Below, one piece after another: positions 9,035-16,768 of a stretch of DNA of 36,518 nucleotides. Source of the DNA: an uncultured Alphaproteobacteria bacterium (lineage in GTDB: Bacteria > Pseudomonadota > Alphaproteobacteria > Rhodospirillales > Rhodospirillaceae); contig CACGTM010000011.1 of NCBI GenBank assembly GCA_902575965.1, positions 1 to 36,518 of the forward strand, in the 5' to 3' direction. How positions within the stretch are numbered: position 1 is the stretch's first letter; each line of letters opens with the position of its first letter. The notes below the pieces were generated by a model. It did not search any database, was not told the origin of the DNA, and saw only the letters and a list, made by a program, of their open reading frames with translations. The translations under genes were made by a program, and so were the position numbers.

Positions 9035-9133
9035 ATGAATAAATATCAAAAATCTGTTTTTTTAATAATATTAGGATGTTTAATATATGTAGGTTTGTCA
9101 ATATATATCGAGCAAATTGGTTTTTTATATTAA
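9035..9133 (+). CDS. possible 32-residue single-pass membrane protein
   Basis: A short frame encodes a protein with a Lys-containing N-terminus, one hydrophobic helix (VFLIILGCLIYVGLSIYI) and a short polar tail ending FLY. AAGG lies about nine bases before the ATG. It is 27 bases upstream of the sulfurtransferase gene on the same strand. The composition and spacing favour a real microprotein, but the frame is short and the region is AT-rich, so this is tentative. Confidence 0.38.
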   Translation: MNKYQKSVFLIILGCLIYVGLSIYIEQIGFLY

Positions 9134-9160
9134 TACAGTATTTTTTTAGGATGCAAGAGT

Positions 9161-10039
9161 TTGTCTAAAGACTATAAAAATAAAGAGATTTTAATTGAAA
9201 CAAATGAATTAAACTCAATACTTGATAATAAAAATATCAGGATTGTAGATTGTAATGTTGACCTTGGGTATGTTGACGAAGGTGGATATATAATCAAGTC
9301 AGGAAAAGAAGGATATTTAAAAACGCATATACCAAATGCAGTTTTTCTTGATTTGTCACATGACCTTGCAGCTAAAGATACGCACCTTAGCTTTATGATG
9401 CCCTCCGAAAAAGAATTTGAACATCATGTCGGTAAAGTAGGTATAAGTAATAATCATGAGATTATTTTGTATTCAAAAGGTGCAAATTATTGGGCAACAC
9501 GTTTATTCCTAATGTTTAAAGCCTTTGGCTTTAAACAATGTAAAGTTTTGAATGGAGGATGGGATAAGTGGAAAGCAGAGAATCGTCCAGTAACTGATCA
9601 ATTGCCTAAATTTAATGAAGAAGTGTTTAAGTCACAGCTTATCCCTGGAGAAATTATTGGAAAATTAGATGTTATAAAACTAATGAATAAAGAAGGTACG
9701 TGTTTAATTAATGCCTTGTCACCTGATCTTCACTCTGGAAAGACATTCAAAAAGAATTACGGACGCCCTGGACATATTTCTGGAAGCAGAAATTTATTTG
9801 CACAAGAACTCATTAATACAGAAGATATGACATTCTTGGAATCAGATAAACTCAAAAAAAAGTTTACAGATATTGGTGTTTTTGAATCTGACCAGACAGT
9901 TGCCTATTGCGGGGGAGGAATTTCAGCAACTACAAATGTGTTTTGCCTCCTCTTACTTGGCTATAAAAATGTAAGTCTTTATGATGGATCTCTTACAGAA
10001 TGGGGACCTGATCATTCATTACCTATGAGCACTGAGTAA
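9161..10039 (+). CDS. sulfurtransferase, 3-mercaptopyruvate/thiosulfate type (tandem rhodanese)
   Basis: This 292-residue protein has two rhodanese domains. The inactive N-terminal one has IRIVDCNVDLG, GHIPNA-like THIPNAVFLDL and LYSKGANYWATRLF. The catalytic C-terminal one has Cys250 in the active loop YCGGGISA, close to the CG(S/T)GV(T/S)A loop of mercaptopyruvate sulfurtransferases. It transfers sulfane sulfur to thiols or cyanide. The TTG start at 9161 is inferred: it is the only nearby start that leaves the first rhodanese strand complete, and AGGA lies about nine bases upstream. The gene converges on glpK with five bases between stops. Confidence 0.9.
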   Translation: MSKDYKNKEILIETNELNSILDNKNIRIVDCNVDLGYVDEGGYIIKSGKEGYLKTHIPNAVFLDLSHDLAAKDTHLSFMMPSEKEFEHHVGKVGISNNHEIILYSKGANYWATRLFLMFKAFGFKQCKVLNGGWDKWKAENRPVTDQLPKFNEEVFKSQLIPGEIIGKLDVIKLMNKEGTCLINALSPDLHSGKTFKKNYGRPGHISGSRNLFAQELINTEDMTFLESDKLKKKFTDIGVFESDQTVAYCGGGISATTNVFCLLLLGYKNVSLYDGSLTEWGPDHSLPMSTE

Positions 10040-10044
10040 AAATA

Positions 10045-11532
10045 TTATTTAACATCAAGTGTCTTATGAATTGCCCTTTTCCATTCCTTAATATATTTTT
10101 TTCTAACGTTATCCTTAAAACATGGAATGTATTCTTTATCTAATTTCCAAAAGTCTTCCAATTCATTAATGTCTGATAAGCCCTGAGAGTAAAAATATGC
10201 AAGAAGAGCTGCTCCGTATGCTGTTGTTTCTGTCACAACAGGCCTTCGAATTTTTTTATTTAGTATATTCGCAAGAAACTGCATGAGCCATTCATTGTTT
10301 ACCATTCCTCCATCAACCTTCACGGTATCAATTTTAATTCCATCTGACTGTATCGCTTTTAAGAGATCATGAGTCTGATACGCAACAGACTCTAATGCTG
10401 CCCTTACAAAATTCTTTGGAGACGTATCACGTGTTATGCCGTAAATAGCACCCCGGGAATCTGGTGACCAATAGGGTGCTCCAAGTCCTGTTAAAGCAGG
10501 AACCATATAAAGCCCCTGATTATCTTCAAGTTCAGAAGCCATATACTCTGTTTCTTCAGCTGAGTTAATAATTTTTAACCCATCTCTTAACCATTGGACA
10601 ATAGCGCCTGAAATAAAAATTGACCCTTCTAAAGCATAAGAAACACTGTCATTAATTTTATAACCTATTGTAGAAATAAGTTTATTTTTGGATTTAATAA
10701 TTTTTTCTCCAGTATTAACTAAAACAAAACAGCCTGTGCCATATGTTGACTTTAAAGAACCTGGGTGAATACAACTTTGTCCAATTGCTGCAGATTGTTG
10801 ATCACCTATAAGTGAAAAGATTGGTATTGAATACCCAAGTAAAGCTTTGCTCGTCGTACCAAAATTATGAGAAGAATTACAAACCTTAGGAAGTATATCC
10901 TTGGGTACGTTGAATAGAGCTAAAAGGTCTTCATCCCACTGACAAGAATGAATGTTAAGAAGGCTTGTTCGACTTGCGTTTGTTGCATCAGTTAAATACG
11001 ATTTCCCTTCAGTTAACTTATAAAGAATAAAAGTATCGATTGTTCCAAAACAAATTCTCCCTTGTCTTGCTTTCTCTCTAGCACCTTCAGTATTATCAAG
11101 AATATATGATATTTTTGTTGCACTAAAGTACGGATCAAGAAGAAGACCTGTTTTATCTATAATTAAGTTCTCATTACCATCTGATTTTAAATCATCACAT
11201 AAATCTGCTGTTCTTCTATCTTGCCAAACAATCGCATTATGAATTGGTTTACCTGATTTGCGATCCCATAAAATACTAGTTTCTCTTTGATTTGTAATTC
11301 CAATACCAATTATTTTTACATCCAAATCATTTGCTTTCTTGATGACTCTGGTAAGGGTGGATAATACTGTTTTAAAAATATCATCAGGACTATGTTCAAC
11401 CCACCCGTTTTTTGGATAGATTTGTTTGAATTCTTCCTGTTCAGTGATAAGGATTTCACCTTTTAAATTAAAAAGAATTGTTCTTGTACTTGTTGTCCCT
11501 TGATCAATGACTACAATGCCGTTAGTACTCAT
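10045..11532 (-). CDS. glpK: glycerol kinase
   Basis: This 495-residue FGGY-family kinase phosphorylates glycerol to sn-glycerol 3-phosphate using ATP. Signatures: phosphate-1 loop DQGTTSTR (residues 10-17), GITNQRETSILWDR, NAIVWQDRRT, the catalytic-Asp segment IGDQQSAAIGQ, VPALTGLGAPYW and VDGGMVNNEWLMQFLA. Length and order match GlpK throughout, so this is not another FGGY sugar kinase. Neither glpF nor glpD is adjacent; the gene stands alone between the convergent sulfurtransferase and a divergent TRAP receptor whose start is 47 bases away. It would feed glycerol into phospholipid synthesis or glycolysis. Confidence 0.96.
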   Translation of the reverse strand: MSTNGIVVIDQGTTSTRTILFNLKGEILITEQEEFKQIYPKNGWVEHSPDDIFKTVLSTLTRVIKKANDLDVKIIGIGITNQRETSILWDRKSGKPIHNAIVWQDRRTADLCDDLKSDGNENLIIDKTGLLLDPYFSATKISYILDNTEGAREKARQGRICFGTIDTFILYKLTEGKSYLTDATNASRTSLLNIHSCQWDEDLLALFNVPKDILPKVCNSSHNFGTTSKALLGYSIPIFSLIGDQQSAAIGQSCIHPGSLKSTYGTGCFVLVNTGEKIIKSKNKLISTIGYKINDSVSYALEGSIFISGAIVQWLRDGLKIINSAEETEYMASELEDNQGLYMVPALTGLGAPYWSPDSRGAIYGITRDTSPKNFVRAALESVAYQTHDLLKAIQSDGIKIDTVKVDGGMVNNEWLMQFLANILNKKIRRPVVTETTAYGAALLAYFYSQGLSDINELEDFWKLDKEYIPCFKDNVRKKYIKEWKRAIHKTLDVK

Positions 11533-11579
11533 ATTATATTGTCCATTTTATTCTATGATGTCACAGAGTTAATACTTAG

Positions 11580-12590
11580 ATGATAAAAAGAAACTTTATA
11601 GTTCTGCTTTTATTATTCTTTCCATACAATGAATCCTATGGAAAAGATAAGATAATTGCAACAACATCATCGCCTCCAGAGTACTTAAAAAACGATCTTT
11701 ATAATTTTAAAAATAATATTGAAGAAAAATTTTCACCCAAAACAGAAGTTGTCCTCTTAATAAATGGTGAAAGTGGAAGTGAAGAAAATTCACTCAACGG
11801 CTTAAGAAGAGGAAGATCAAATATTTCATTTGTATCAGTAGGCGCTCTCTCTTCAATAATTCCAGAATTATCCATTCTTTCATTACCTTTTCTTTTTAAC
11901 AGCAATGAAGAAGCTGATTTTGTTCTAGATAATTACTTGCTGGACTATTTTAAAAAAGAAATGATCAGCAAGAACTTAAATTTACTAAGATGGGTGGATT
12001 CAGGATGGAGTATTATTTACTTGAATAAATTTATCAAGGGCCCTAGTAATTTAAGGAATTTGCGTATAAGAACTCCCTCCTCTATCTCTTCACGAATATA
12101 TTTTAAAGAATTTAATGCAGATATTGTTCAACTGCCATTCTCTGAAGTTATACCTGCACTTCAGACAGGCTTAATTGATGGAGGGACCACAAGTATCCTC
12201 ATGTTTCATATTGCCGGTATATATGAATATGCACCCTATTTAAAATACACAAATCATGCACTAAACCCAGGTGCTGTCGTAACTAATTATTCATGGTTTA
12301 ATAAAATCAGTACAAATAATAAGCAAATAATCAATGAATCTTTTCCAAGTTCAAACGAACTAAGATTGAAACATAGAAATTTTGAATGTGAGACAGAGAA
12401 TAAGATTAAAAACCTTGGGATTACTTTAGAAGTCATTGATAAGAAGTTGTGGAATCAAAATATAAAGACTATCCACAATAAGATTTTAGATGAAGTTTCT
12501 GGGAATTCTGGAAAGATCTATAATATCATCCTTGAAGCAAAGAAAGATTTCTTTACTAAAAATATTAAAAGTAAAGATAAATGTAACTAA
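11580..12590 (+). CDS. TRAP transporter solute-binding protein, DctP family (second orphan)
   Basis: This 336-residue receptor has a signal peptide (about 1-21) and DctP-family blocks: SLNGLRRGRSNISFVS, LSILSLPFLFNSNEEADFVL, the binding Arg in NLRIRTPSS, FSEVIPALQTGLIDGG and KYTNHALNPGAVV. It resembles the receptor at 3834-4898 in the same blocks but is clearly diverged, so a different ligand is likely. No DctQ or DctM permease gene is in the window. It is divergent from glpK; the shared 47-base gap must hold both promoters or one of them lies within the other gene. The ribosome-binding site is weak. Confidence 0.88.
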   Translation: MIKRNFIVLLLLFFPYNESYGKDKIIATTSSPPEYLKNDLYNFKNNIEEKFSPKTEVVLLINGESGSEENSLNGLRRGRSNISFVSVGALSSIIPELSILSLPFLFNSNEEADFVLDNYLLDYFKKEMISKNLNLLRWVDSGWSIIYLNKFIKGPSNLRNLRIRTPSSISSRIYFKEFNADIVQLPFSEVIPALQTGLIDGGTTSILMFHIAGIYEYAPYLKYTNHALNPGAVVTNYSWFNKISTNNKQIINESFPSSNELRLKHRNFECETENKIKNLGITLEVIDKKLWNQNIKTIHNKILDEVSGNSGKIYNIILEAKKDFFTKNIKSKDKCN

Positions 12591-12610
12591 TAATTCTGAA
12601 GGACTGATTA

Positions 12611-13276
12611 TTAAAGCTTATACGCTACTGTTAATCCATCACCAATGGGTACGATCGATATTGAAACTCGTCTGTCCTCTGAGAGAAGTTTATTGAACTT
12701 TCTAATTGCAACCGTATCATCATCATTAATGCTAAGGTCAGAAACATTACCTGACCAAAAAACATTATCGATGAGAATTACCCCTCCTCTTCTTACGAGC
12801 TCAATTGTATAATCAAAATAATTCTGATAGTTAGTTTTATCAGCATCGATGAAAGCAATATCAAAATGATTTAAATTATTATCATCTTTAGACATATCAA
12901 TTAATGTATCAAGAGCAAGACCTAGCCGTAAATTAATTCTATTTGAAATTTCTGCAGCTTTCCAATGTCGTAAAGCAATGTCTGTGTACTCCTTACTGCT
13001 ATCAAGAGCAACTATCTCTGACTCAGCACCCATCGCAAAAGCCATACACATTGCACTGTAGCCTTTGAATGTACCAATTTCGAGATAGTTCTTTGCATTC
13101 ATAATTTTTGCTAATACCCCCATAAATTGCCCTTGCTCAGGAGATATTTGCATCTGCGCAAATTCGCCTGACTCTGTTTCTTCTCTCAGCTGACTCTGAA
13201 ATGAATTCTCATGTGTTCCAAACTTTTGCATATAGTCAATAAGTGACTTATTTAAGTTAATACTCGTGCTAGACAT
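12611..13276 (-). CDS. O-methyltransferase, caffeoyl-CoA/catechol type
   Basis: This 221-residue SAM-dependent enzyme belongs to the family of cation-dependent O-methyltransferases (caffeoyl-CoA OMT, COMT-like). It has NYLEIGTFKGYSAMCMA (SAM motif I), IVALDSSKEYTDIA, FDIAFIDADKTNYQNYFD containing the metal-binding Asp, and GGVILIDNVFWSGNVSD with the second metal Asp-Asn pair. The C-terminal segment ISIVPIGDGLTVAYK is typical. It probably methylates a vicinal diol or catechol-like small molecule in the cytosol. The start is at ATG 13276. It converges on the DctP gene with 20 bases between. Confidence 0.93.
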   Translation of the reverse strand: MSSTSINLNKSLIDYMQKFGTHENSFQSQLREETESGEFAQMQISPEQGQFMGVLAKIMNAKNYLEIGTFKGYSAMCMAFAMGAESEIVALDSSKEYTDIALRHWKAAEISNRINLRLGLALDTLIDMSKDDNNLNHFDIAFIDADKTNYQNYFDYTIELVRRGGVILIDNVFWSGNVSDLSINDDDTVAIRKFNKLLSEDRRVSISIVPIGDGLTVAYKL

Positions 13277-13361
13277 TCAATATCGACCCTTATCTCTAGT
13301 TTATAAATATTTAAAGTATAGTATTTGTATTGACTTCTTTAGATACAATATAGACTTTTAA

Positions 13362-13604
13362 TTACTGGAAGTTGGTACACTTATCTTTTTCCTTACGCCT
13401 TACCTCACCTTTAGAATTAGTTGTTGCAGCACATATTTTTACTTTTCCTGTTTCTGTATCAAGAATAGAAACATAAAAATAACTTCTAAACGTACCATCA
13501 CCCTGACTAAGCTGTGTTTCTTGAACAAAACGATGTTGATCTTCATGTGAAAGTGCAATGTTTGGTATTATAAAAAATATAAGTATTATGACTAGGTTTT
13601 TCAT
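13362..13604 (-). CDS. small secreted protein
   Basis: This is an 80-residue protein with a Sec signal peptide (MKNLVIILIFFIIPNIALS, cleavage before HEDQH). The mature part is about 61 residues, beta-rich and charged (SYFYVSILDTETGKVKICAAT), with two Cys near the C-terminus that could pair. The start at 13604 is preferred to the ATG at 13610 because AAGGA is six bases upstream of 13604 and touches 13610 directly. No family is recognised. Confidence 0.68.
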   Translation of the reverse strand: MKNLVIILIFFIIPNIALSHEDQHRFVQETQLSQGDGTFRSYFYVSILDTETGKVKICAATTNSKGEVRRKEKDKCTNFQ

Positions 13605-13650
13605 ATTCATTCCTTTTGCTATTAAGTCGTAGGCATAATATCGAGAACTA

Positions 13651-13838
13651 TTATTTAATTATTTCAATTTTTGTGAATTTAAAGACAAACGTATCACTCT
13701 TTAGTACTTCAGGGTTATATTCAAAATAATCAAAAAGACATTCGTTTTTTCCTTTCATGTCGCCTTTCTTAAAAAACCCCGAAAATCGAATGAGAGTATT
13801 TCGTTCAAGTTCTAATACGGTATCGATAAATTTTTCAT
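13651..13838 (-). pseudogene. small gene interrupted by a one-base frameshift in an A-run
   Basis: A good ribosome-binding site (GGAGG, four-base spacer) precedes an ATG at 13838, but that frame stops after eight codons. From the third codon the neighbouring frame stays open for about 60 codons and reads like protein (KFIDTVLELERNTLIRFSG, then CLFDYFEYNPEVL and FVFKFTKIEIIK) to a TAA at 13651. Adding one A to the five-A run at 13831-13835 restores a continuous 62-residue protein. Either the gene has a real deletion or the sequence has a homopolymer error. An internal ATG at 13758 (AGG four bases upstream) could still give a 35-residue product. No family is recognised. This gene occupies most of the gap between 13605 and 13987. 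Confidence 0.6.
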
Positions 13839-13987
13839 AAATCCTCCGAATCCAATCATGCGATAATTATATCAGAAAACTTTTTATGGAACTATGCGAA
13901 AAAAAAGTCTTGGTATTCTGAGCATTCTATGGACTCGTATCTTTGGGAATATTTGGTAAAGTACTACCAAGTAAAAGGATAAGTAAT

Positions 13988-14614
13988 ATGAAGTATGAGT
14001 TAAATTTATTAATAGAAAAAGGATTAGTTTCTGATTCTATACAACTTTGTAAATCAATTTATTTTTCTAATAAAGGAACCTCTCCCTCAAAGGAATATAA
14101 TACTGTTTTAAAAATTCATAAACTTGCACGAAGATTAGAGAGCCATATAAATGAAGTTCAGTTTGATTCGCAAAACTCTTTTGAAGAAATGCATCTTATA
14201 GAACTTTTTGATAATAAGTATGACTTAAAAACTAGAAACAATTCGGAAGATTTACTGCCCGAACTTGTTGATCAACTCAGAGGATTAAGATCAAATCTTC
14301 AAAGATTTGTAAGTAATACAGATGAAATGCTATTCCGTGTAGAAAGGTTTATGGGAAAGGAAAAGATTAATGAAAGCATTAGGCCAGAGCTCGTCATTGA
14401 TATTCTTTCAGAACTTTATTCAATTGTAGAAAATAAAGTTCCCACAATAGGAGATTCAAAACACAGGAGTGAGTTTGAGCAATTTGCTGAAATTGCTTGT
14501 TTGAAAATTGGGTTTAAAGAAAAGGTCAGGGTATACGCAAATAAATTAGCTATAAAAAATTGGAGTAATCATGGATTGATTAAAGAATTAATTATTCCAA
14601 GTTTGGTTAGCTAA
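13988..14614 (+). CDS. predicted helical cytosolic protein of unknown function
   Basis: This 208-residue protein is almost entirely predicted helix, with no signal peptide or membrane segment. It has heptad-like stretches such as ELVDQLRGLRSNLQRFVSN around the middle, and an acidic segment followed by ERFMGKEK. Start is placed at the ATG at 13988, with AAGGA eight bases upstream; the same frame extends to a TTG at 13943 without a good site. It is divergent from the frameshifted small gene. No homologous family is recognised; a coiled-coil or TPR-like scaffold is possible but unproven. Confidence 0.7.
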   Translation: MKYELNLLIEKGLVSDSIQLCKSIYFSNKGTSPSKEYNTVLKIHKLARRLESHINEVQFDSQNSFEEMHLIELFDNKYDLKTRNNSEDLLPELVDQLRGLRSNLQRFVSNTDEMLFRVERFMGKEKINESIRPELVIDILSELYSIVENKVPTIGDSKHRSEFEQFAEIACLKIGFKEKVRVYANKLAIKNWSNHGLIKELIIPSLVS

Positions 14615-14676
14615 AGTAGATTTAAATAATATTAGGCTCTAATTCCACATAATACAGGAGAACTAGAAAAGCTCTA

Positions 14677-14793
14677 CTATTTAGCAAGCGCCATAATGAT
14701 AAAAACAGGACCAGCTAACACAAGAAGTGATACCTTTAAAAAGAGTAAACTTAATTCGACATTTAATGACTTTATTTTTTTATTAATTTTCAT
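14677..14793 (-). CDS. 38-residue single-pass membrane protein
   Basis: A short frame starts at ATG 14793 with AAGGG five bases upstream. It encodes a basic N-terminus (MKINKKIKSLNVEL), one hydrophobic helix (LLFLKVSLLVLAGPVFIIMAL) and a C-terminal AK. This is the classic composition of small bacterial membrane microproteins. The same frame stays open for 29 codons upstream of the ATG, but no ATG/GTG/TTG is seen there. It is isolated between two plus-strand genes. The rest of the 14615-15040 interval contains only the hairpin and AT repeats described separately. Confidence 0.52.
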   Translation of the reverse strand: MKINKKIKSLNVELSLLFLKVSLLVLAGPVFIIMALAK

Positions 14794-14926
14794 GATAACC
14801 CTTACTTTGATTGTTTCATCATTTCTACGTTTAAAAAAATTATTTGGATTACCAGTTGAATATAAATAAGCTATGCCATATTCTTTAAATTAATAATTTT
14901 ATTAATAATTTAGATATCTCCCCATA

Positions 14927-14965
14927 TGAAATCAGTCAGCGGCGCATCCGATACTAGAGATTTCA
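14927..14965. other. GC-richer island with an inverted repeat
   Basis: A perfect seven-base inverted repeat (TGAAATC ... GATTTCA) encloses a 25-base loop that is visibly richer in G and C (AGTCAGCGGCGCATCCG) than the surrounding AT tracts. It is about 75 bases upstream of the GST start at 15041. It could be a 5' leader structure or a regulator site. No known RNA family is recognised. Confidence 0.28.
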
Positions 14966-14989
14966 CATTAGGCTGATACCTATGACGTT

Positions 14990-15024
14990 TTAATATAATA
15001 AATAAATTAATTAATATAATAAAT
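14990..15024 (+). promoter_or_regulatory. two direct copies of a TATAAT-containing 14-mer
   Basis: The 14-mer TTAATATAATAAAT occurs at 14990 and again at 15011, 21 bases (two helical turns) apart. Each copy holds a perfect TATAAT (14994-14999 and 15015-15020). It lies 17-50 bases upstream of the GST - VOC - methyltransferase operon, so one or both may be its -10 element. No matching -35 box was found, and AT-rich chance is possible. Confidence 0.35.
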
Positions 15025-15040
15025 TAAGTGAGTATAAGTT

Positions 15041-15694
15041 ATGGTTAAAATTTATGGAAATATAGTTTCACGAACATCACGTAACCTCTGGATGCTTGAA
15101 GAGCTAGATATTGAGTATGAACATATATCCCTTGACTGGATAAACAAAGAACAACTCTCTCCAGATTACCTGAAGATTAACCCAGCTGGAAAGGTACCTA
15201 CTTTGGTTGATGGTGATATCATTATTTCAGAGTCTATTGCCATTAACTTATATTTAGCTCAAAAATTTGGCAAAAGTAGTCTCTGGCCAAAAACTGAGGA
15301 AGGGCAAGCACAATGTTTACAATGGTCTTTTTGGGCCTCATCAGAACTAGAACCAGTCATCTACCCAAGATATAGAGAATTTTATATGAAAAAAGAAGGT
15401 GATAGAAACCTAAACTTAATAGATGAATTAACAGAAAAGTCTGGTGGAATTCTAAATTATCTTAATACATGCCTAAGTAATAGTGATTATCTAACTGGAA
15501 ATACTTTCTCTGTTGCAGATTTAAACGTATCCGTCATTATGGAATATTTAGACAGAACAGGCTTTAAACTTGATCCGTGGAATAAAGTATCAACCTGGTA
15601 CTCGAGTTGTTACAACAGAAAGGCTAATCTTGAAATTCAGAAAAGAAGAGAACCTGAAGCAGATAGATTATTTAAAGCCTTAAAATGGAAATAA
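15041..15694 (+). CDS. glutathione S-transferase
   Basis: This 217-residue GST has the N-terminal thioredoxin-like domain: VKIYGNIVSRTSRNLWMLEEL with a Ser/Thr-Ser-Arg active-site motif near residues 10-14, LKINPAGKVPTLVDG with the cis-Pro, and ISESIAINLYLA for glutathione binding. The helical C-terminal domain has the LTGNTFSVADLNV hydrophobic staple/N-capping motif (about 149-161). It is probably a soluble enzyme for conjugation or isomerisation. It is the first gene of an apparent operon; its end overlaps the next gene by 10 bases. It is only distantly related to the GST at 7037-7750. Confidence 0.93.
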   Translation: MVKIYGNIVSRTSRNLWMLEELDIEYEHISLDWINKEQLSPDYLKINPAGKVPTLVDGDIIISESIAINLYLAQKFGKSSLWPKTEEGQAQCLQWSFWASSELEPVIYPRYREFYMKKEGDRNLNLIDELTEKSGGILNYLNTCLSNSDYLTGNTFSVADLNVSVIMEYLDRTGFKLDPWNKVSTWYSSCYNRKANLEIQKRREPEADRLFKALKWK

Positions 15695-16764
15695 TAAAAA
15701 AGACCATAATGATCTTACCTAAAATAACCTTACTGCCTTTCTTCCTCATTTTCTTTGTTAGCTCGTCCATAGCAAAATGCATTAAAGAAATTCAAACAGT
15801 TTCGGATAGCGGATTTCAGGAAGTCGTCATTATTGTTGGTGATGCAGATAAAGAAAAAGAAACCTGGATTAATATAGGAAAATATGAAGAGATATGTTTA
15901 GACAAATCATCTCACTCTTTACATAAGTTATGGAATTTAAAAGAAGATGTAAGAATTAACGAAATACTTTTACGTAAAGGTAATATAAATCGATCATTCA
16001 TAAGACTGGTGTCAATTGAAGGGAATGAAAATAAACAATTAAGGTCATCTGGCATGCCATGGGATTATGGAGGTTATTTTGACCTCTATCATTACGTTGA
16101 TGATGTTGATAAAATTTTTAATGAACTAAAAACAAGGGGCTGGCAAGCGTATAATGATCCCATAGAGTATGAACTTCAAATATTCAAAATAAAAGAAGTT
16201 ATAATGCGTGGCCCTAATGGAGAAGTTCTTTGCCTTATGGAGAGAAAGGCTCCAGCATATGATAAAAAGTATGCAGGTTCAGAGATAGGTATAAGCTGGC
16301 CATTTAATATAGTCACAGTTGTGTCAGATTATGAGAGTAATATAAATTTCTTTAAGAATATTTTAGGTTGGCATGTTTATTTGAACGGTGAAAGCAGTTA
16401 CCCAGACCCTGGTTATAACCCGAGTGGAATTCCAGCAAACCTAGCACAAACTCTTAAACAGCATTTTACTCGATTTTCTCAAAGTAAGGATGATGGAGCA
16501 GGATCAATTCAGGTGCTTAAGAACGACGGTTTAGATGGAAGAGATTTTTCAAATAACTCGAATAAGCCTCTCCTTGGTTTATATGCGACAAGATATAAAG
16601 TAACCCAGATTGATCAATTATTAAAAAGAATTATTGATAATAAGTATTCCATTGAATCACGTGTCCAGGATGTTAATCTCTCCCCATATGGATTAATAAA
16701 AACACTTTCAGTATTGACACCCAGTAATGCGCGGATAGAATTTTTTGAAGTCATTAGTGATTAA
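15685..16764 (+). CDS. exported two-domain VOC (glyoxalase/dioxygenase-fold) protein
   Basis: This 359-residue protein has a signal peptide (hydrophobic segment about 10-28, with SSSIAKC at the end) and two VOC modules. The first (about 45-190) shows YFDLYHYVDDVDKIFNELK and VIMRGPNGEVLCLME; the second (about 205-357) shows NIVTVVSDYESNINFFKNIL and ARIEFFEV. VOC proteins use a metal bound on paired beta-alpha-beta-beta-beta units in isomerase, dioxygenase or lyase reactions; the His/Glu ligands are only partly recognisable here. Cys at the end of the leader (IAKC) could also mark a lipoprotein, but the box is poor. It overlaps the GST gene by 10 bases and is followed by a methyltransferase. 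The start may be the Met at 15685 or 15709. Confidence 0.8.
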   Translation: MEIIKKTIMILPKITLLPFFLIFFVSSSIAKCIKEIQTVSDSGFQEVVIIVGDADKEKETWINIGKYEEICLDKSSHSLHKLWNLKEDVRINEILLRKGNINRSFIRLVSIEGNENKQLRSSGMPWDYGGYFDLYHYVDDVDKIFNELKTRGWQAYNDPIEYELQIFKIKEVIMRGPNGEVLCLMERKAPAYDKKYAGSEIGISWPFNIVTVVSDYESNINFFKNILGWHVYLNGESSYPDPGYNPSGIPANLAQTLKQHFTRFSQSKDDGAGSIQVLKNDGLDGRDFSNNSNKPLLGLYATRYKVTQIDQLLKRIIDNKYSIESRVQDVNLSPYGLIKTLSVLTPSNARIEFFEVISD

Positions 16765-16768
16765 ATAT

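Noticed and set aside
13651-13838. Programmed ribosomal frameshift as the explanation for the broken small gene
   Set aside because: The shift would have to occur at codons 2-3, with no slippery heptamer or downstream structure seen; a simple indel is more likely.
14926-14976. 16-codon frame starting MKSVSGASD upstream of the GST
   Set aside because: Too short, no ribosome-binding site, and better explained by the inverted repeat.
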